Assembly (NCBI GenBank): GCA_017886205.1
Contig: JAFNEO010000037.1
Coordinates: 56,901 to 120,900 of the forward strand
DNA: 64,000 bases
Reading direction: 5' to 3'
DNA from: Candidatus Aminicenantota bacterium
Lineage (GTDB): Bacteria > Acidobacteriota > Aminicenantia > Aminicenantales > UBA8522
Below the pieces are notes generated by a model that had not been told where the DNA came from, ran no database searches, and saw only the letters and a list, made by a program, of their open reading frames with translations. Numbering within the stretch: the stretch's first letter is position 1; every line of letters begins with the position of its first letter. A program made the position numbers and the translations under genes. Shown piece after piece: positions 1 through 6,590 of the stretch.

Positions 1-1
1 T

Positions 2-286
2 GAATACGTGGTTTTCGCCCTGGTATTGTTCTTCGCCGCCACCGGGGCCGCCGTATTGGTCCTGCGGTTCAAGAAACCGGACCTGCCCAGGCCATACCAT
101 GCCTGGGGCTATCCGGCCGTTCCCTTGATCTTTGTCTTGATCAACCTGGCGGTCTTCGGGAACAGCCTTTATTCGCAGCCGCGCGAGTCGCTCCTCGGCT
201 TGCTGATCATCCTGGCCGGCGTGCCCGCGTTTCTCTACTGGAAGAGGAAAAAAAGCGATAATTCCTATAGGAATTATGTAGAATAA
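2..286 (+). CDS. Amino-acid permease (APC family), C-terminal part
   Basis: The reading frame is open from the left edge, so only the last 94 or so residues of an inner-membrane transporter are present. Two hydrophobic segments are visible, roughly residues 3-20 and 38-52 of the visible part, followed by a third and a basic tail (KRKK). Between the first two lies the RPYHAWGYPAVP stretch, which matches the RPYR-x-WGYP loop near the C-terminus of APC-superfamily amino-acid permeases. The substrate cannot be told from this piece. The stop TAA lies 22 bases before the end of the convergent iron-sulfur protein gene. Confidence 0.75.
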   Translation, partial: EYVVFALVLFFAATGAAVLVLRFKKPDLPRPYHAWGYPAVPLIFVLINLAVFGNSLYSQPRESLLGLLIILAGVPAFLYWKRKKSDNSYRNYVE

Positions 287-308
287 GCGGCCTTCCCCCC
301 GCGGCCGA

Positions 309-1091
309 TCAGGAGGCCAGCTTCCCGTCGATGGCAATGACTTTTCTCTGGAGGCCGATTTTCACCCCGCTCAGCTCGACCGCCCTTTCGACGATCCGGT
401 AAAGTCCGGAGCAGCAGGGAACGGTCATGATGGCCACGGCCAGCGACCTGAGGCCGTTCTGCTTGATGAGCTCGGCCAGCTTCTCGATATAACCCTCTGT
501 TTCATCGAGCTTGGGACAGGCGATGACGAGCTTCTTTCTCTTGAGCAGGTCGGGATGGAAGCTTCCCAGGGCGAAGGCCGTGCAGTCGGCGGCGATGAGC
601 AGGTCGCTCCCCTTGAAATAGGGCGCATACGGGGAGACGAGGTGGAGCTGGATCGGCCACTGCCGGAGCTCGGACGCTCCCGAGATGGTCTTGCCCTCCC
701 CTCCCCCGCTCCCGGCCGGGATCTCGCAGGGAGCGCTTCCCGGACAGCCCCCCATCGAAGGGATCCTTTTCAGTCCGGCCGCTCCGTGGTGCCCGTGGGC
801 GTCGAGGCTTTCGATTCCGTGGACGTGTTTGGCCGCTTCCTTCCCCCTTGTTTCGAGGACGTAGTTGTAGGCCGCCCCGGAGTCGTAACCTTCGCCTTCC
901 CGCTCCACTATTTTCAGCGCGCCTGTCGGGCAGACATCGAGGCAGGCGCCCATGCCGTCGCAATAGATCTCTTTGACCAGGACGGCCTTGTTCTCATCGT
1001 CCAGGGCCAGCGCGCCCTCGGCGCAGGCGGTCGTGCAGAGGCCGCAGCCGTCGCAGAGGTCTCTTTCGATTTCGATGATCTTTCTATTCAT
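309..1091 (-). CDS. 4Fe-4S ferredoxin-like iron-sulfur protein, Fnr/HcpR-controlled
   Basis: A 260-residue cytoplasmic iron-sulfur protein. The N-terminus carries a full cluster motif (C13, C16, C19, C23) and a second, incomplete one: C44, C50 and C54-P, with Met47 where the second Cys would be. The C-terminal half holds more conserved-looking cysteines (DCTAFAL, ACPKLDE, VPCCSGL), a layout seen in ferredoxins encoded with Crp/Fnr regulators and hybrid-cluster proteins. It probably shuttles electrons in an anaerobic or nitrosative-stress response, but the partner is not encoded here. The ATG has a good AAGGAG site. A perfect palindrome sits at -41.5 from the predicted transcription start, and the regulator gene lies directly upstream on the same strand. 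Family call is firm; role is inference. Confidence 0.8.
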   Translation of the reverse strand: MNRKIIEIERDLCDGCGLCTTACAEGALALDDENKAVLVKEIYCDGMGACLDVCPTGALKIVEREGEGYDSGAAYNYVLETRGKEAAKHVHGIESLDAHGHHGAAGLKRIPSMGGCPGSAPCEIPAGSGGGEGKTISGASELRQWPIQLHLVSPYAPYFKGSDLLIAADCTAFALGSFHPDLLKRKKLVIACPKLDETEGYIEKLAELIKQNGLRSLAVAIMTVPCCSGLYRIVERAVELSGVKIGLQRKVIAIDGKLAS

Positions 1092-1115
1092 AGCCAGACT
1101 CTCCTTGTGGATCTC

Positions 1116-1164
1116 GAGTTACATGGTAGCAGGGAAAAAACAACAATTCCTTGACTTAAGTCAA
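1116..1164 (-). promoter_or_regulatory. Fnr/HcpR-type operator and class II promoter of the iron-sulfur gene
   Basis: TTGACTTAAGTCAA at 1151-1164 is a perfect 14-base palindrome of the TTGAC-N4-GTCAA type. A TACCAT -10 box lies at 1123-1128 (minus strand), placing transcription start near 1116 and the operator centre (1157.5) at -41.5. That is the classic class II activator position for Crp/Fnr proteins. The regulator encoded just upstream has an ETLSR recognition helix, which fits TTGA half-sites. Confidence 0.75.
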
Positions 1165-1172
1165 AAATATCT

Positions 1173-1793
1173 TTAGCGGTTGAGCTCTTGTCTGAGTTTG
1201 TCGCAATCCAGGACGCGGATGCGTTTCCCCCTGACCTCGATCAGACCGTCTTGCTCCATCCTCTGGAAGGTCCGGGAAAGAGTCTCGCTGATCGTACCCA
1301 GATGCTTGGCCAGCTCGGACTTTTTGATGGTGAGGTCGATAGCGCAGGAGCGTTCGGTGGCGCAGTTGGCGATTAGGAACTGGGCGAGCCTCTGCCGGAC
1401 AGTGCGCAGGTTGAGCGTTTCGATCCGTTCATTGAGCAGAATGCACTTGTTGGCCAGGAGGACTAGGAAGAACTCCGCTACAGCGGGGTCCGATTGGATA
1501 CTCCTCAGCACCGCCGGCCGCTCGAAGTAGAGCACTTCCGTATCCTTGGTTGCCCGGGCGAAGGCCGGGAATTTTCCCGAGACAATGGCGACCGCTTCAC
1601 CGAAGAAATCGCCTGGCCGGAGGCGGACGATCTCGACCTCTCTGCCGGCATCGTCCATCCGGAAAATACGGACCTCGCCGCTGAGGACATAGAAAAACCC
1701 GCGGGCGTCCTCCTCAGCCAGGAAGAGGAAGGCGTCTTTTTTATAGCTCCTTTTAACCCCCAACGCGGCGATTTTCTTATCTAGATCGTCCAT
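1173..1793 (-). CDS. Crp/Fnr-family transcriptional regulator
   Basis: A 206-residue regulator of usual family length. Residues about 10-125 form the cyclic-nucleotide-binding-type beta roll (GDFFGE at the canonical turn), followed by a dimerisation helix and a winged helix-turn-helix (KKSELAKHLGTISETLSRTF). The ETLSR recognition segment is the one Fnr-type proteins use to read TTGA half-sites, and a palindrome with such halves lies downstream before the iron-sulfur gene. No N-terminal cysteine cluster for an Fnr-style Fe-S sensor is present, so sensing may be by haem or another ligand, as in HcpR- or DNR-like regulators. Its ATG lies 11 bases after the natural end of the small exported protein gene, suggesting one transcript. 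Confidence 0.9.
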   Translation of the reverse strand: MDDLDKKIAALGVKRSYKKDAFLFLAEEDARGFFYVLSGEVRIFRMDDAGREVEIVRLRPGDFFGEAVAIVSGKFPAFARATKDTEVLYFERPAVLRSIQSDPAVAEFFLVLLANKCILLNERIETLNLRTVRQRLAQFLIANCATERSCAIDLTIKKSELAKHLGTISETLSRTFQRMEQDGLIEVRGKRIRVLDCDKLRQELNR

Positions 1794-1804
1794 TGTTATC
1801 TCGG

Positions 1805-2146
1805 TTACCGCGCCAGGAGCTTCTCCAGCACCTCCCCCCCATGCGGTGGCGATAGTCGAGAAGGGCCTGCGGGTCTTTGGCGTAATCCTGGCCGCGGATA
1901 GTCATCATGCCCTCTCGGACGAAGGGGTAATTCTCGGGGTCGGGCTCGTCGAACCAATACAGGTCGTCTTTCATCACCTTGTAGGCGCCCTCCGCCCACC
2001 AGACCGCGGCCACGCTGTCCTCGGCCAACCGATAGCCGTATTCTTGGGCATAAACAGTTGATAATAAAATAATTAACAGAAATCCGGGGAATGCGAGCGA
2101 GAGCCCGATCCTTCTTTTGTTGCGGGGCTTAGAAAAATGTGTTCAT
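1805..2146 (-). pseudogene. Small exported protein with two homopolymer frameshifts
   Basis: Straight reading gives only an 83-residue fragment, but the signal says otherwise. ATG at 2146 follows GGGAGGG; after ATG-AAC-ACA a run of five T leads to TAA. Dropping one T gives a normal signal peptide (basic KPRNKRR, hydrophobic FLLIILLSTVYA) continuing into the fragment. Near the 3' end, a run of seven G puts the frame out; with five or eight G the frame ends EVLEKLLAR-stop at 1805, 11 bases before the regulator's ATG. The mature part (EYGYRLAEDSVAAVWWAEG...) is about 80 residues and I do not recognise it with confidence; a faint likeness to N-termini of exported DUF4091-type proteins is only an impression. 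Either sequencing error in homopolymers or a decaying gene. Confidence 0.5.
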
Positions 2147-2193
2147 TATCACCCTCCCTCAGCTTAACATTCTCTCGCCGCGAGATCAGAGAC

Positions 2194-3045
2194 TCACTTA
2201 CTCATTGGCTTCAGTTGACTCCGCTTTTCCCCGGGTTCCCAGCGGTCTACGGGCATGATCAGGCAAGTCGGTCCTCCCCTTCCCTTGACGAACTCGGAGA
2301 GGTCAACCCGGAGGACAAGGAACCCCGCTTTTTGGAGCGTCTGCGCCGTACTCGGGCATCTTTTTTCCACGATGACCCCTCCATTACCCAGGGCGATGAC
2401 GTTTGCGCTCGAGTCCTCCGGGCAGGGAATTTCGACCACTTCGAACCCGTCAAAAAAACCGTGGGGAAAGATACGTCGGCAGCAGACTACGGTCCTGGGA
2501 CCGATGGCACTCATCGCGCCTCCGATGTGAAGATGGGGCAACGGAAGCGAAAGCGCTCTGACCTCCACGCCCATGTTCATCAGGAGCCGGGAGAGCTGGC
2601 GGACGCCGCTCCGGTTCGTCCTCTCGGAGAGGCCGACAAAGGCAATCTTCCCGGCGAGGATGACATCCCCGCCCTCGACCGTCCCCGGCTTGTCGATTTT
2701 TCCCGCGCAGGGCACGCCGAGCGAATCCAGAGCCGAGGTCATCCAGTCCTCCTCGCCCCTTCGTGTCCTCAGGCCCATCCGCAGCTTAATATATCCATCC
2801 GGTGTCACCAGCCCCGCGTCGCGGGCAAAAACGGAGTTGGGATGGCCGGCGAGCTCCCGGATGTTGACCACCCGGGCTCCGGAATGGCGCAGGACGGCCC
2901 GCAGCTTCCGGTGCTGGGCGGACGCTTTGTTCCGGTCGGCCGCCGCCCCGATGTTGTGCAACTCGGGGTTTTCAACCTGAAAATATTCATGCCGAGGTGC
3001 ACAGACCACCACCCGCCGCAGCCGGTCTCCTTCGCTTCTGACCAT
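2194..3045 (-). CDS. Arginine deiminase/dimethylargininase-fold amidinohydrolase
   Basis: A 283-residue member of the guanidine-modifying superfamily, near the usual size of dimethylargininases and much shorter than ArcA arginine deiminases. The family motifs appear in order: FARDAGLV (acidic substrate-binding), EGGDV, HLHIGGAMS (catalytic His) and GGPTCL near the C-terminus (nucleophilic Cys). It should hydrolyse a guanidino substrate such as a methylated arginine or free arginine to citrulline; the exact substrate is open. ATG has an AAAGGAGAG site seven bases upstream. There is no ornithine transcarbamoylase or carbamate kinase next to it, so it is not part of an arginine-fermentation operon here. 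Confidence 0.85.
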   Translation of the reverse strand: MVRSEGDRLRRVVVCAPRHEYFQVENPELHNIGAAADRNKASAQHRKLRAVLRHSGARVVNIRELAGHPNSVFARDAGLVTPDGYIKLRMGLRTRRGEEDWMTSALDSLGVPCAGKIDKPGTVEGGDVILAGKIAFVGLSERTNRSGVRQLSRLLMNMGVEVRALSLPLPHLHIGGAMSAIGPRTVVCCRRIFPHGFFDGFEVVEIPCPEDSSANVIALGNGGVIVEKRCPSTAQTLQKAGFLVLRVDLSEFVKGRGGPTCLIMPVDRWEPGEKRSQLKPMSK

Positions 3046-3068
3046 GGGCCTCTCTCCTTTCTAACACC

Positions 3069-3098
3069 TTACCAAAATTGGCTTCTTTACGCTATAAT
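3069..3098 (+). promoter_or_regulatory. Sigma70-type promoter of the 43-codon unit
   Basis: TATAAT at 3093-3098 is a perfect -10 box, with TTACCA at 3069-3074 as a 4/6 -35 box and an 18-base spacer. Start of transcription would be near 3105. Confidence 0.55.
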
Positions 3099-3133
3099 CC
3101 AGAGCGTCCCGATTCCGGCGTGAGGAGAGACCT

Positions 3134-3265
3134 GTGGCTGAAAGTGGGCTGATCAAGAAGCTGATTGAAAAGCACGGATTCGATGGTGTGGCCATGGTTT
3201 CGATCGATGAGACGTGGTCGGCCATGCGCTTCCGGCCGAAAGACAAGGTCGGCCAAAGCCGGTAA
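3134..3265 (+). CDS. Small hypothetical protein, 43 residues
   Basis: A GTG start preceded by GAGGAGA at 3123-3129 opens a 43-residue frame (VAESGLIKKLIEKHGFDGVA...). It ends at TAA 3263-3265, 18 bases before an intrinsic terminator. A perfect TATAAT lies about 36 bases upstream. The predicted peptide is soluble and mixed in charge with a helical N-terminal half; no family recognised. Promoter, ribosome site and terminator together argue for a real short transcript, though it could also act as a small RNA or be the remnant of a longer gene. Confidence 0.45.
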   Translation: MAESGLIKKLIEKHGFDGVAMVSIDETWSAMRFRPKDKVGQSR

Positions 3266-3283
3266 GACTGATCGGGCGAGTTT

Positions 3284-3305
3284 GCCCAAGGATTGGGCGT
3301 TTTTT
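3284..3305 (+). terminator. Rho-independent terminator of the 43-codon unit
   Basis: GCCCAA (3284-3289) pairs with TTGGGC (3293-3298) around a GGA loop, followed by G and six T. The T-run is on the plus strand only, so it serves the small plus-strand unit and not the opposing barrel gene. Confidence 0.8.
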
Positions 3306-4016
3306 CTAGAAGCGGAACACGATTCCCAAATGGGTCTTGACCAGGTCGGTAGTGGACATCAGGGGCTCATATATGAGAGAACCGTGTTCCCGGCGGATCG
3401 AACCCTCCCTCAGGTATTCCGCAGTCTTGCCCTTGAAATAGCGAACGCCGATCTCCATATTTAGGGAGAACAGGGACCGTCCCTGGTGGCTGCGGATCTC
3501 CAGGGCCCGGACAACAGCCCCCGCTCCCGCCCCGCAGGTGAGAGCCCAATCATCGAGATTGGTGGTGGTCGCGATATCTTCGGACCAATCGCCGTCATCA
3601 TTGACAGAAGTGTAGGTGAAAAGATAGTTAAACCCGACCAAGGCTTCCACATAAGGCCGGAAAGGCCCCTCGACCGGGGAAAAGCGGAACACGGCCGCCG
3701 ACGAAAAAATGCTGTTCCAGGTCGTGACATCGACAAGAACATCTGGAATGTCATGGCTGAAGGGCTCTATGCGCGTCTCGCTCCCGTAGTTCATGTATTC
3801 CAGGCTGATTCCGACCGAGAAGGGGGACCTAGGCAGCTGGTAGAAGAATTCGCCAGATAATCCGTAGAATGTCCGATCGACATTCATCCTGAAATCGTTC
3901 TGGGGGTAACCCATCAGAAAGTTCAAGGAAGCCTGGAAGCGGTCGCCAGCCAATGTTGACTGGCCAAATGCCAAGATCATAAGGAATGCTGCCAGGACAA
4001 GCTTGGGTTTCTTCAT
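3306..4016 (-). CDS. Outer-membrane beta-barrel protein, hypothetical
   Basis: About 236 residues. The start MKKPK is chosen because GAGGAG lies eight bases upstream and a clean signal peptide follows (LVLAAFLMILAFGQSTLAG). The mature part alternates polar and hydrophobic residues in strand-sized stretches rich in Tyr, Phe and Gly (FYGLSGEFFYQL, SVGISLEYMNYG, VEALVGFNYLFTYT) and ends ...HLGIVFRF, with the terminal Phe typical of outer-membrane barrels. It is probably an 8- to 10-strand barrel; no transport or enzymatic role can be read. It stands alone, with its gene end abutting the terminator of the convergent small unit. Confidence 0.65.
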   Translation of the reverse strand: MKKPKLVLAAFLMILAFGQSTLAGDRFQASLNFLMGYPQNDFRMNVDRTFYGLSGEFFYQLPRSPFSVGISLEYMNYGSETRIEPFSHDIPDVLVDVTTWNSIFSSAAVFRFSPVEGPFRPYVEALVGFNYLFTYTSVNDDGDWSEDIATTTNLDDWALTCGAGAGAVVRALEIRSHQGRSLFSLNMEIGVRYFKGKTAEYLREGSIRREHGSLIYEPLMSTTDLVKTHLGIVFRF

Positions 4017-4254
4017 CTCCATTTCTCCTCGGCTAGATCCGGCCAAACCTGTTTGCTCGACTTATCTCAGAGCAATTTTTATGCCATTCCGCTCCCCCAG
4101 GCAAAAGACTGGCGACCTGCTGGGATGTCGCTAAAAATGGTCATATGTCCCTTGAAAATTGGGGAGAATTCTGAGGAGACTGCTCCTCGACTCGACGAAA
4201 CCGATTCCCTCTGAATGATAATGGAGAGCGCTGGAGCTTCTGTTAAGATAAGAG

Positions 4255-6234
4255 CTAATCGGACAAGCCGGATATCTGGATGGACTCTGCTATCTGGCGA
4301 AGGACTATCAGGGCGTCCTTTCCTTCCACCCTTATTATCCAGACTTCGAGGCCCCGGATGAGGGCCGCAGCCGATCTTTGACCGTCCGCGGAATCCAGGA
4401 GAAGCGCGTCCTCCTTCCTGGTTTTCAGCCGCCCCTTCTTCCCGTCCGGCACGAGTCTTTCCAGTTTTTCCCATACGGCCGTCTCCGGGTCTTCCCAAGG
4501 ATAGATCTCGTGTTGTTCGAGGACGGCCGTTTCGCCGGCCGGGCCGTCGAGGCCGATGACAGTCCGGTCCGGCCAGACGGCATCGAGTTTGCCAAACCGG
4601 AAACCGGCCGGCTTCGCCAGGCGGATGCTCAGCCAGGGATTGTCATAGCCGTCCTCCGTGATCGCATACGGCCCGGCTCCCGGGGACACGGGATAGGCCT
4701 TTCCGCCGGTTTCATATCCGAGGATCTCGATCCCGACCTGGCCGAAGACTTGTTGGGCCGCGCCCAGACTGATTTCAGCCAGGCCCGCGGCCAGGGAGGA
4801 GGCAACCAGAGAAATCCGCGTCGCGTCCGCGGCGCCCGCGTTAACAATGGCCGCGTCCAAAGGAACCCAGCTCTCACCGATCATGACTTCAGCCCAGGCA
4901 TGGCCTCCGAACATGCCGAGGGCATAGACATAGCCCATGACGATCCGGGACGGAATGCCCGCTGCCCGGGCCAGAGTGGCGAGCAGAGTGGCATAGCCGA
5001 CGCAGGTCCCGCGGCGGTCGCGGATGATTTCCGTGGCGGGAGCAAAGACGATGCCCAGGTCGAAGCTCATGTTCCCGGCGACCCAACGTTCGAGGGACAG
5101 GGCGGCCCGAAAGGCGTCCTTATCGGTGCCAACAAGCTCGTGTGCTAAGCGCAGGATTTCTGCGTCGTCCGACTGGATGTAGGCGTTGGGCTCAAGGTAT
5201 TGGCGGTTGATCTCCGTCTTGGCGACAGGAAAGACTGTTCCCGGCGGCACCTCGGGACGGCGGATCTCGAGGATGACCTCCTTTTCCGACCCGGAGAGAA
5301 CTTTCTGGCCCGCGATTTCAAGGTTCGGCCAGCCCAGGTCCGGGTTGCGGTGGAGCAGCCTGAGCTTCAGATAGTCGATGGGCCGTGCCCGCGGCAGGCG
5401 GATGTTGGTCCGGACGATCGAGCTCTGGTAGATCTCCTGGGGGAGCTCTCCGCCAGACGCGGCGGCAAGGGCTGAAGATTTCTCGGACCTCCAGACCTCG
5501 ATTAACCCGAACGGCCCCGGTTCCTCCTGTTTGAGGAGGTTTCCCTGCTCATCCAGCCAGCCCGTCCGTTTGATCGGCAGGCCCTCGAGGATTTCCTCGA
5601 CTTTAAGGGCGGCGACCTCCCGGGTCCCGATCTTGACGGTCTCCCGGGAAAGGACGGTGCGGGTGATCCTCCCGATCAGGGATGCTTCGGCCACATAGGT
5701 TTGAATCGTCACTTTGTCCCCGGGATTCCTGAGCCCGGCGGCTGTCAGGCGGCGAATGCCCTCGGGGCCGTGTAGCTCTCCCGTATAGTTCAGTGTGCTG
5801 GTGTATGTTTTCCCGCCGGATTCGTTCTGGACTTCGATCGCACCCTCACGGATAACAGCTTCCGACTTGGTCGCCTGGTTGGAGGCCGTCATCTCGTAGC
5901 GGACGCGGCGCAGGAGCCCTTCCGGAGTCTCCTCCGAAGCAGAGAGAAAGCCGATCTCGACCCGGCTGCCCAGGCGGTTGAGCACGATGCGCATATCTGA
6001 ATCGGTGTTCAGACCCTGCTCTTGAGGTTTCGTCTCCTCATGAAGATAGCCCACCGGCTGGCCCGAAATCTTGATGACATACCAGAGGTCGGTCGCGTCG
6101 GCCAGAACACGTGCTGAAAGCCCATAGAGATGGGCCGGGGCCGCAAGGGTCAGGCACCAGACGACGGACAGGGCCAACGCAACCGCGGTCAGGCGGCACT
6201 TTTTAGGATGGTCTCTCAGGTTTTGGCCGGACAT
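4255..6234 (-). CDS. Exported transglutaminase-like (cysteine peptidase fold) protein
   Basis: About 659 residues with an N-terminal signal (LTAVALALSVVWCLTLAAPAH). The start ATG at 6234 follows GGAGG; a longer in-frame start upstream overlaps the -10 box and is rejected. The first 300 or so residues are beta-rich and unassigned. The transglutaminase core follows, with the Cys-His-Asp triad: C411 in RRGTCVGYA, H445 in GGHAWAEV, D460 in WVPLDAA. Bacterial members are usually peptidases or cross-linkers outside the cytoplasm. The C-terminal 150 residues are unassigned. No clear operon partner; the 240 bases downstream to the barrel gene hold nothing I can name. Confidence 0.8.
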   Translation of the reverse strand: MSGQNLRDHPKKCRLTAVALALSVVWCLTLAAPAHLYGLSARVLADATDLWYVIKISGQPVGYLHEETKPQEQGLNTDSDMRIVLNRLGSRVEIGFLSASEETPEGLLRRVRYEMTASNQATKSEAVIREGAIEVQNESGGKTYTSTLNYTGELHGPEGIRRLTAAGLRNPGDKVTIQTYVAEASLIGRITRTVLSRETVKIGTREVAALKVEEILEGLPIKRTGWLDEQGNLLKQEEPGPFGLIEVWRSEKSSALAAASGGELPQEIYQSSIVRTNIRLPRARPIDYLKLRLLHRNPDLGWPNLEIAGQKVLSGSEKEVILEIRRPEVPPGTVFPVAKTEINRQYLEPNAYIQSDDAEILRLAHELVGTDKDAFRAALSLERWVAGNMSFDLGIVFAPATEIIRDRRGTCVGYATLLATLARAAGIPSRIVMGYVYALGMFGGHAWAEVMIGESWVPLDAAIVNAGAADATRISLVASSLAAGLAEISLGAAQQVFGQVGIEILGYETGGKAYPVSPGAGPYAITEDGYDNPWLSIRLAKPAGFRFGKLDAVWPDRTVIGLDGPAGETAVLEQHEIYPWEDPETAVWEKLERLVPDGKKGRLKTRKEDALLLDSADGQRSAAALIRGLEVWIIRVEGKDALIVLRQIAESIQISGLSD

Positions 6235-6274
6235 GGCGTGACCTCCGATTTTCCGAAATTCGATCCAGCCCTCC

Positions 6275-6302
6275 ATTATACTTTTTTCTCAGGGATGGGC
6301 AA
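6275..6302 (-). promoter_or_regulatory. Promoter of the transglutaminase-like gene
   Basis: Perfect TATAAT at 6275-6280 (minus strand), 16-base spacer, TTGCCC at 6297-6302. The -35 box lies inside the left arm of the palindromic element at 6294-6375, giving a leader of about 34 bases before the ATG. Confidence 0.5.
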
Positions 6303-6375
6303 TTTGGGGATGGAGAAGTGACCTCTCAGGTTTAAAAACCTGAGCGGGAACGCTGACATACCCAAATTGCCCATC
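6294..6375. repeat. Palindromic element with terminal and internal inverted repeats
   Basis: GATGGGCAATTTGGG (6294-6308) is matched by its exact inverse (6361-6375). Inside lies a second perfect palindrome, CTCAGGTTT (6325-6333) and AAACCTGAG (6336-6344). The stretch 6300-6334 is 30/35 identical to 63801-63835 at the far end of the window, so this is a dispersed repeat family and not a chance hairpin. It is non-coding and could be a small MITE or REP-like element. Confidence 0.7.
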
Positions 6376-6403
6376 ATATGATTGGTGATGCTTCCAAGGA
6401 ATC

Positions 6404-6520
6404 TTAATAGATGCGCTGGCGATACTTGCGATGCCTAACAAAAAAGGATGTCAATACAGCTATTCCCCCCAGCAAAATCCCGGCCAACCCGAACATTTTC
6501 CACTTTCGCCGTCTAACCAT
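6404..6520 (-). CDS. Small single-pass membrane protein, 38 residues
   Basis: ATG at 6520 follows GGGAGAAAG and opens a 38-residue frame: basic start (MVRRRKWK), one hydrophobic segment (LAGILLGGIAVLTSFFV) and a basic tail (RHRKYRQRIY). That is a plausible tiny membrane protein. It lies head-to-head with the glycoside hydrolase gene, with the palindromic element just beyond its stop. No family recognised; chance coding cannot be ruled out. Confidence 0.4.
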   Translation of the reverse strand: MVRRRKWKMFGLAGILLGGIAVLTSFFVRHRKYRQRIY

Positions 6521-6590
6521 TGTCTTTCTCCCAATTATTTTGTCGAATTCCGCCTCATTTTGTGGATAAAATAGGAACCGGGAGGCAAAG

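Noticed and set aside
4053..4080. Hairpin TTGCTC/GAGCAA followed by five T on the plus strand
   Set aside because: No plus-strand gene ends there, and the loop is long; taken as chance.
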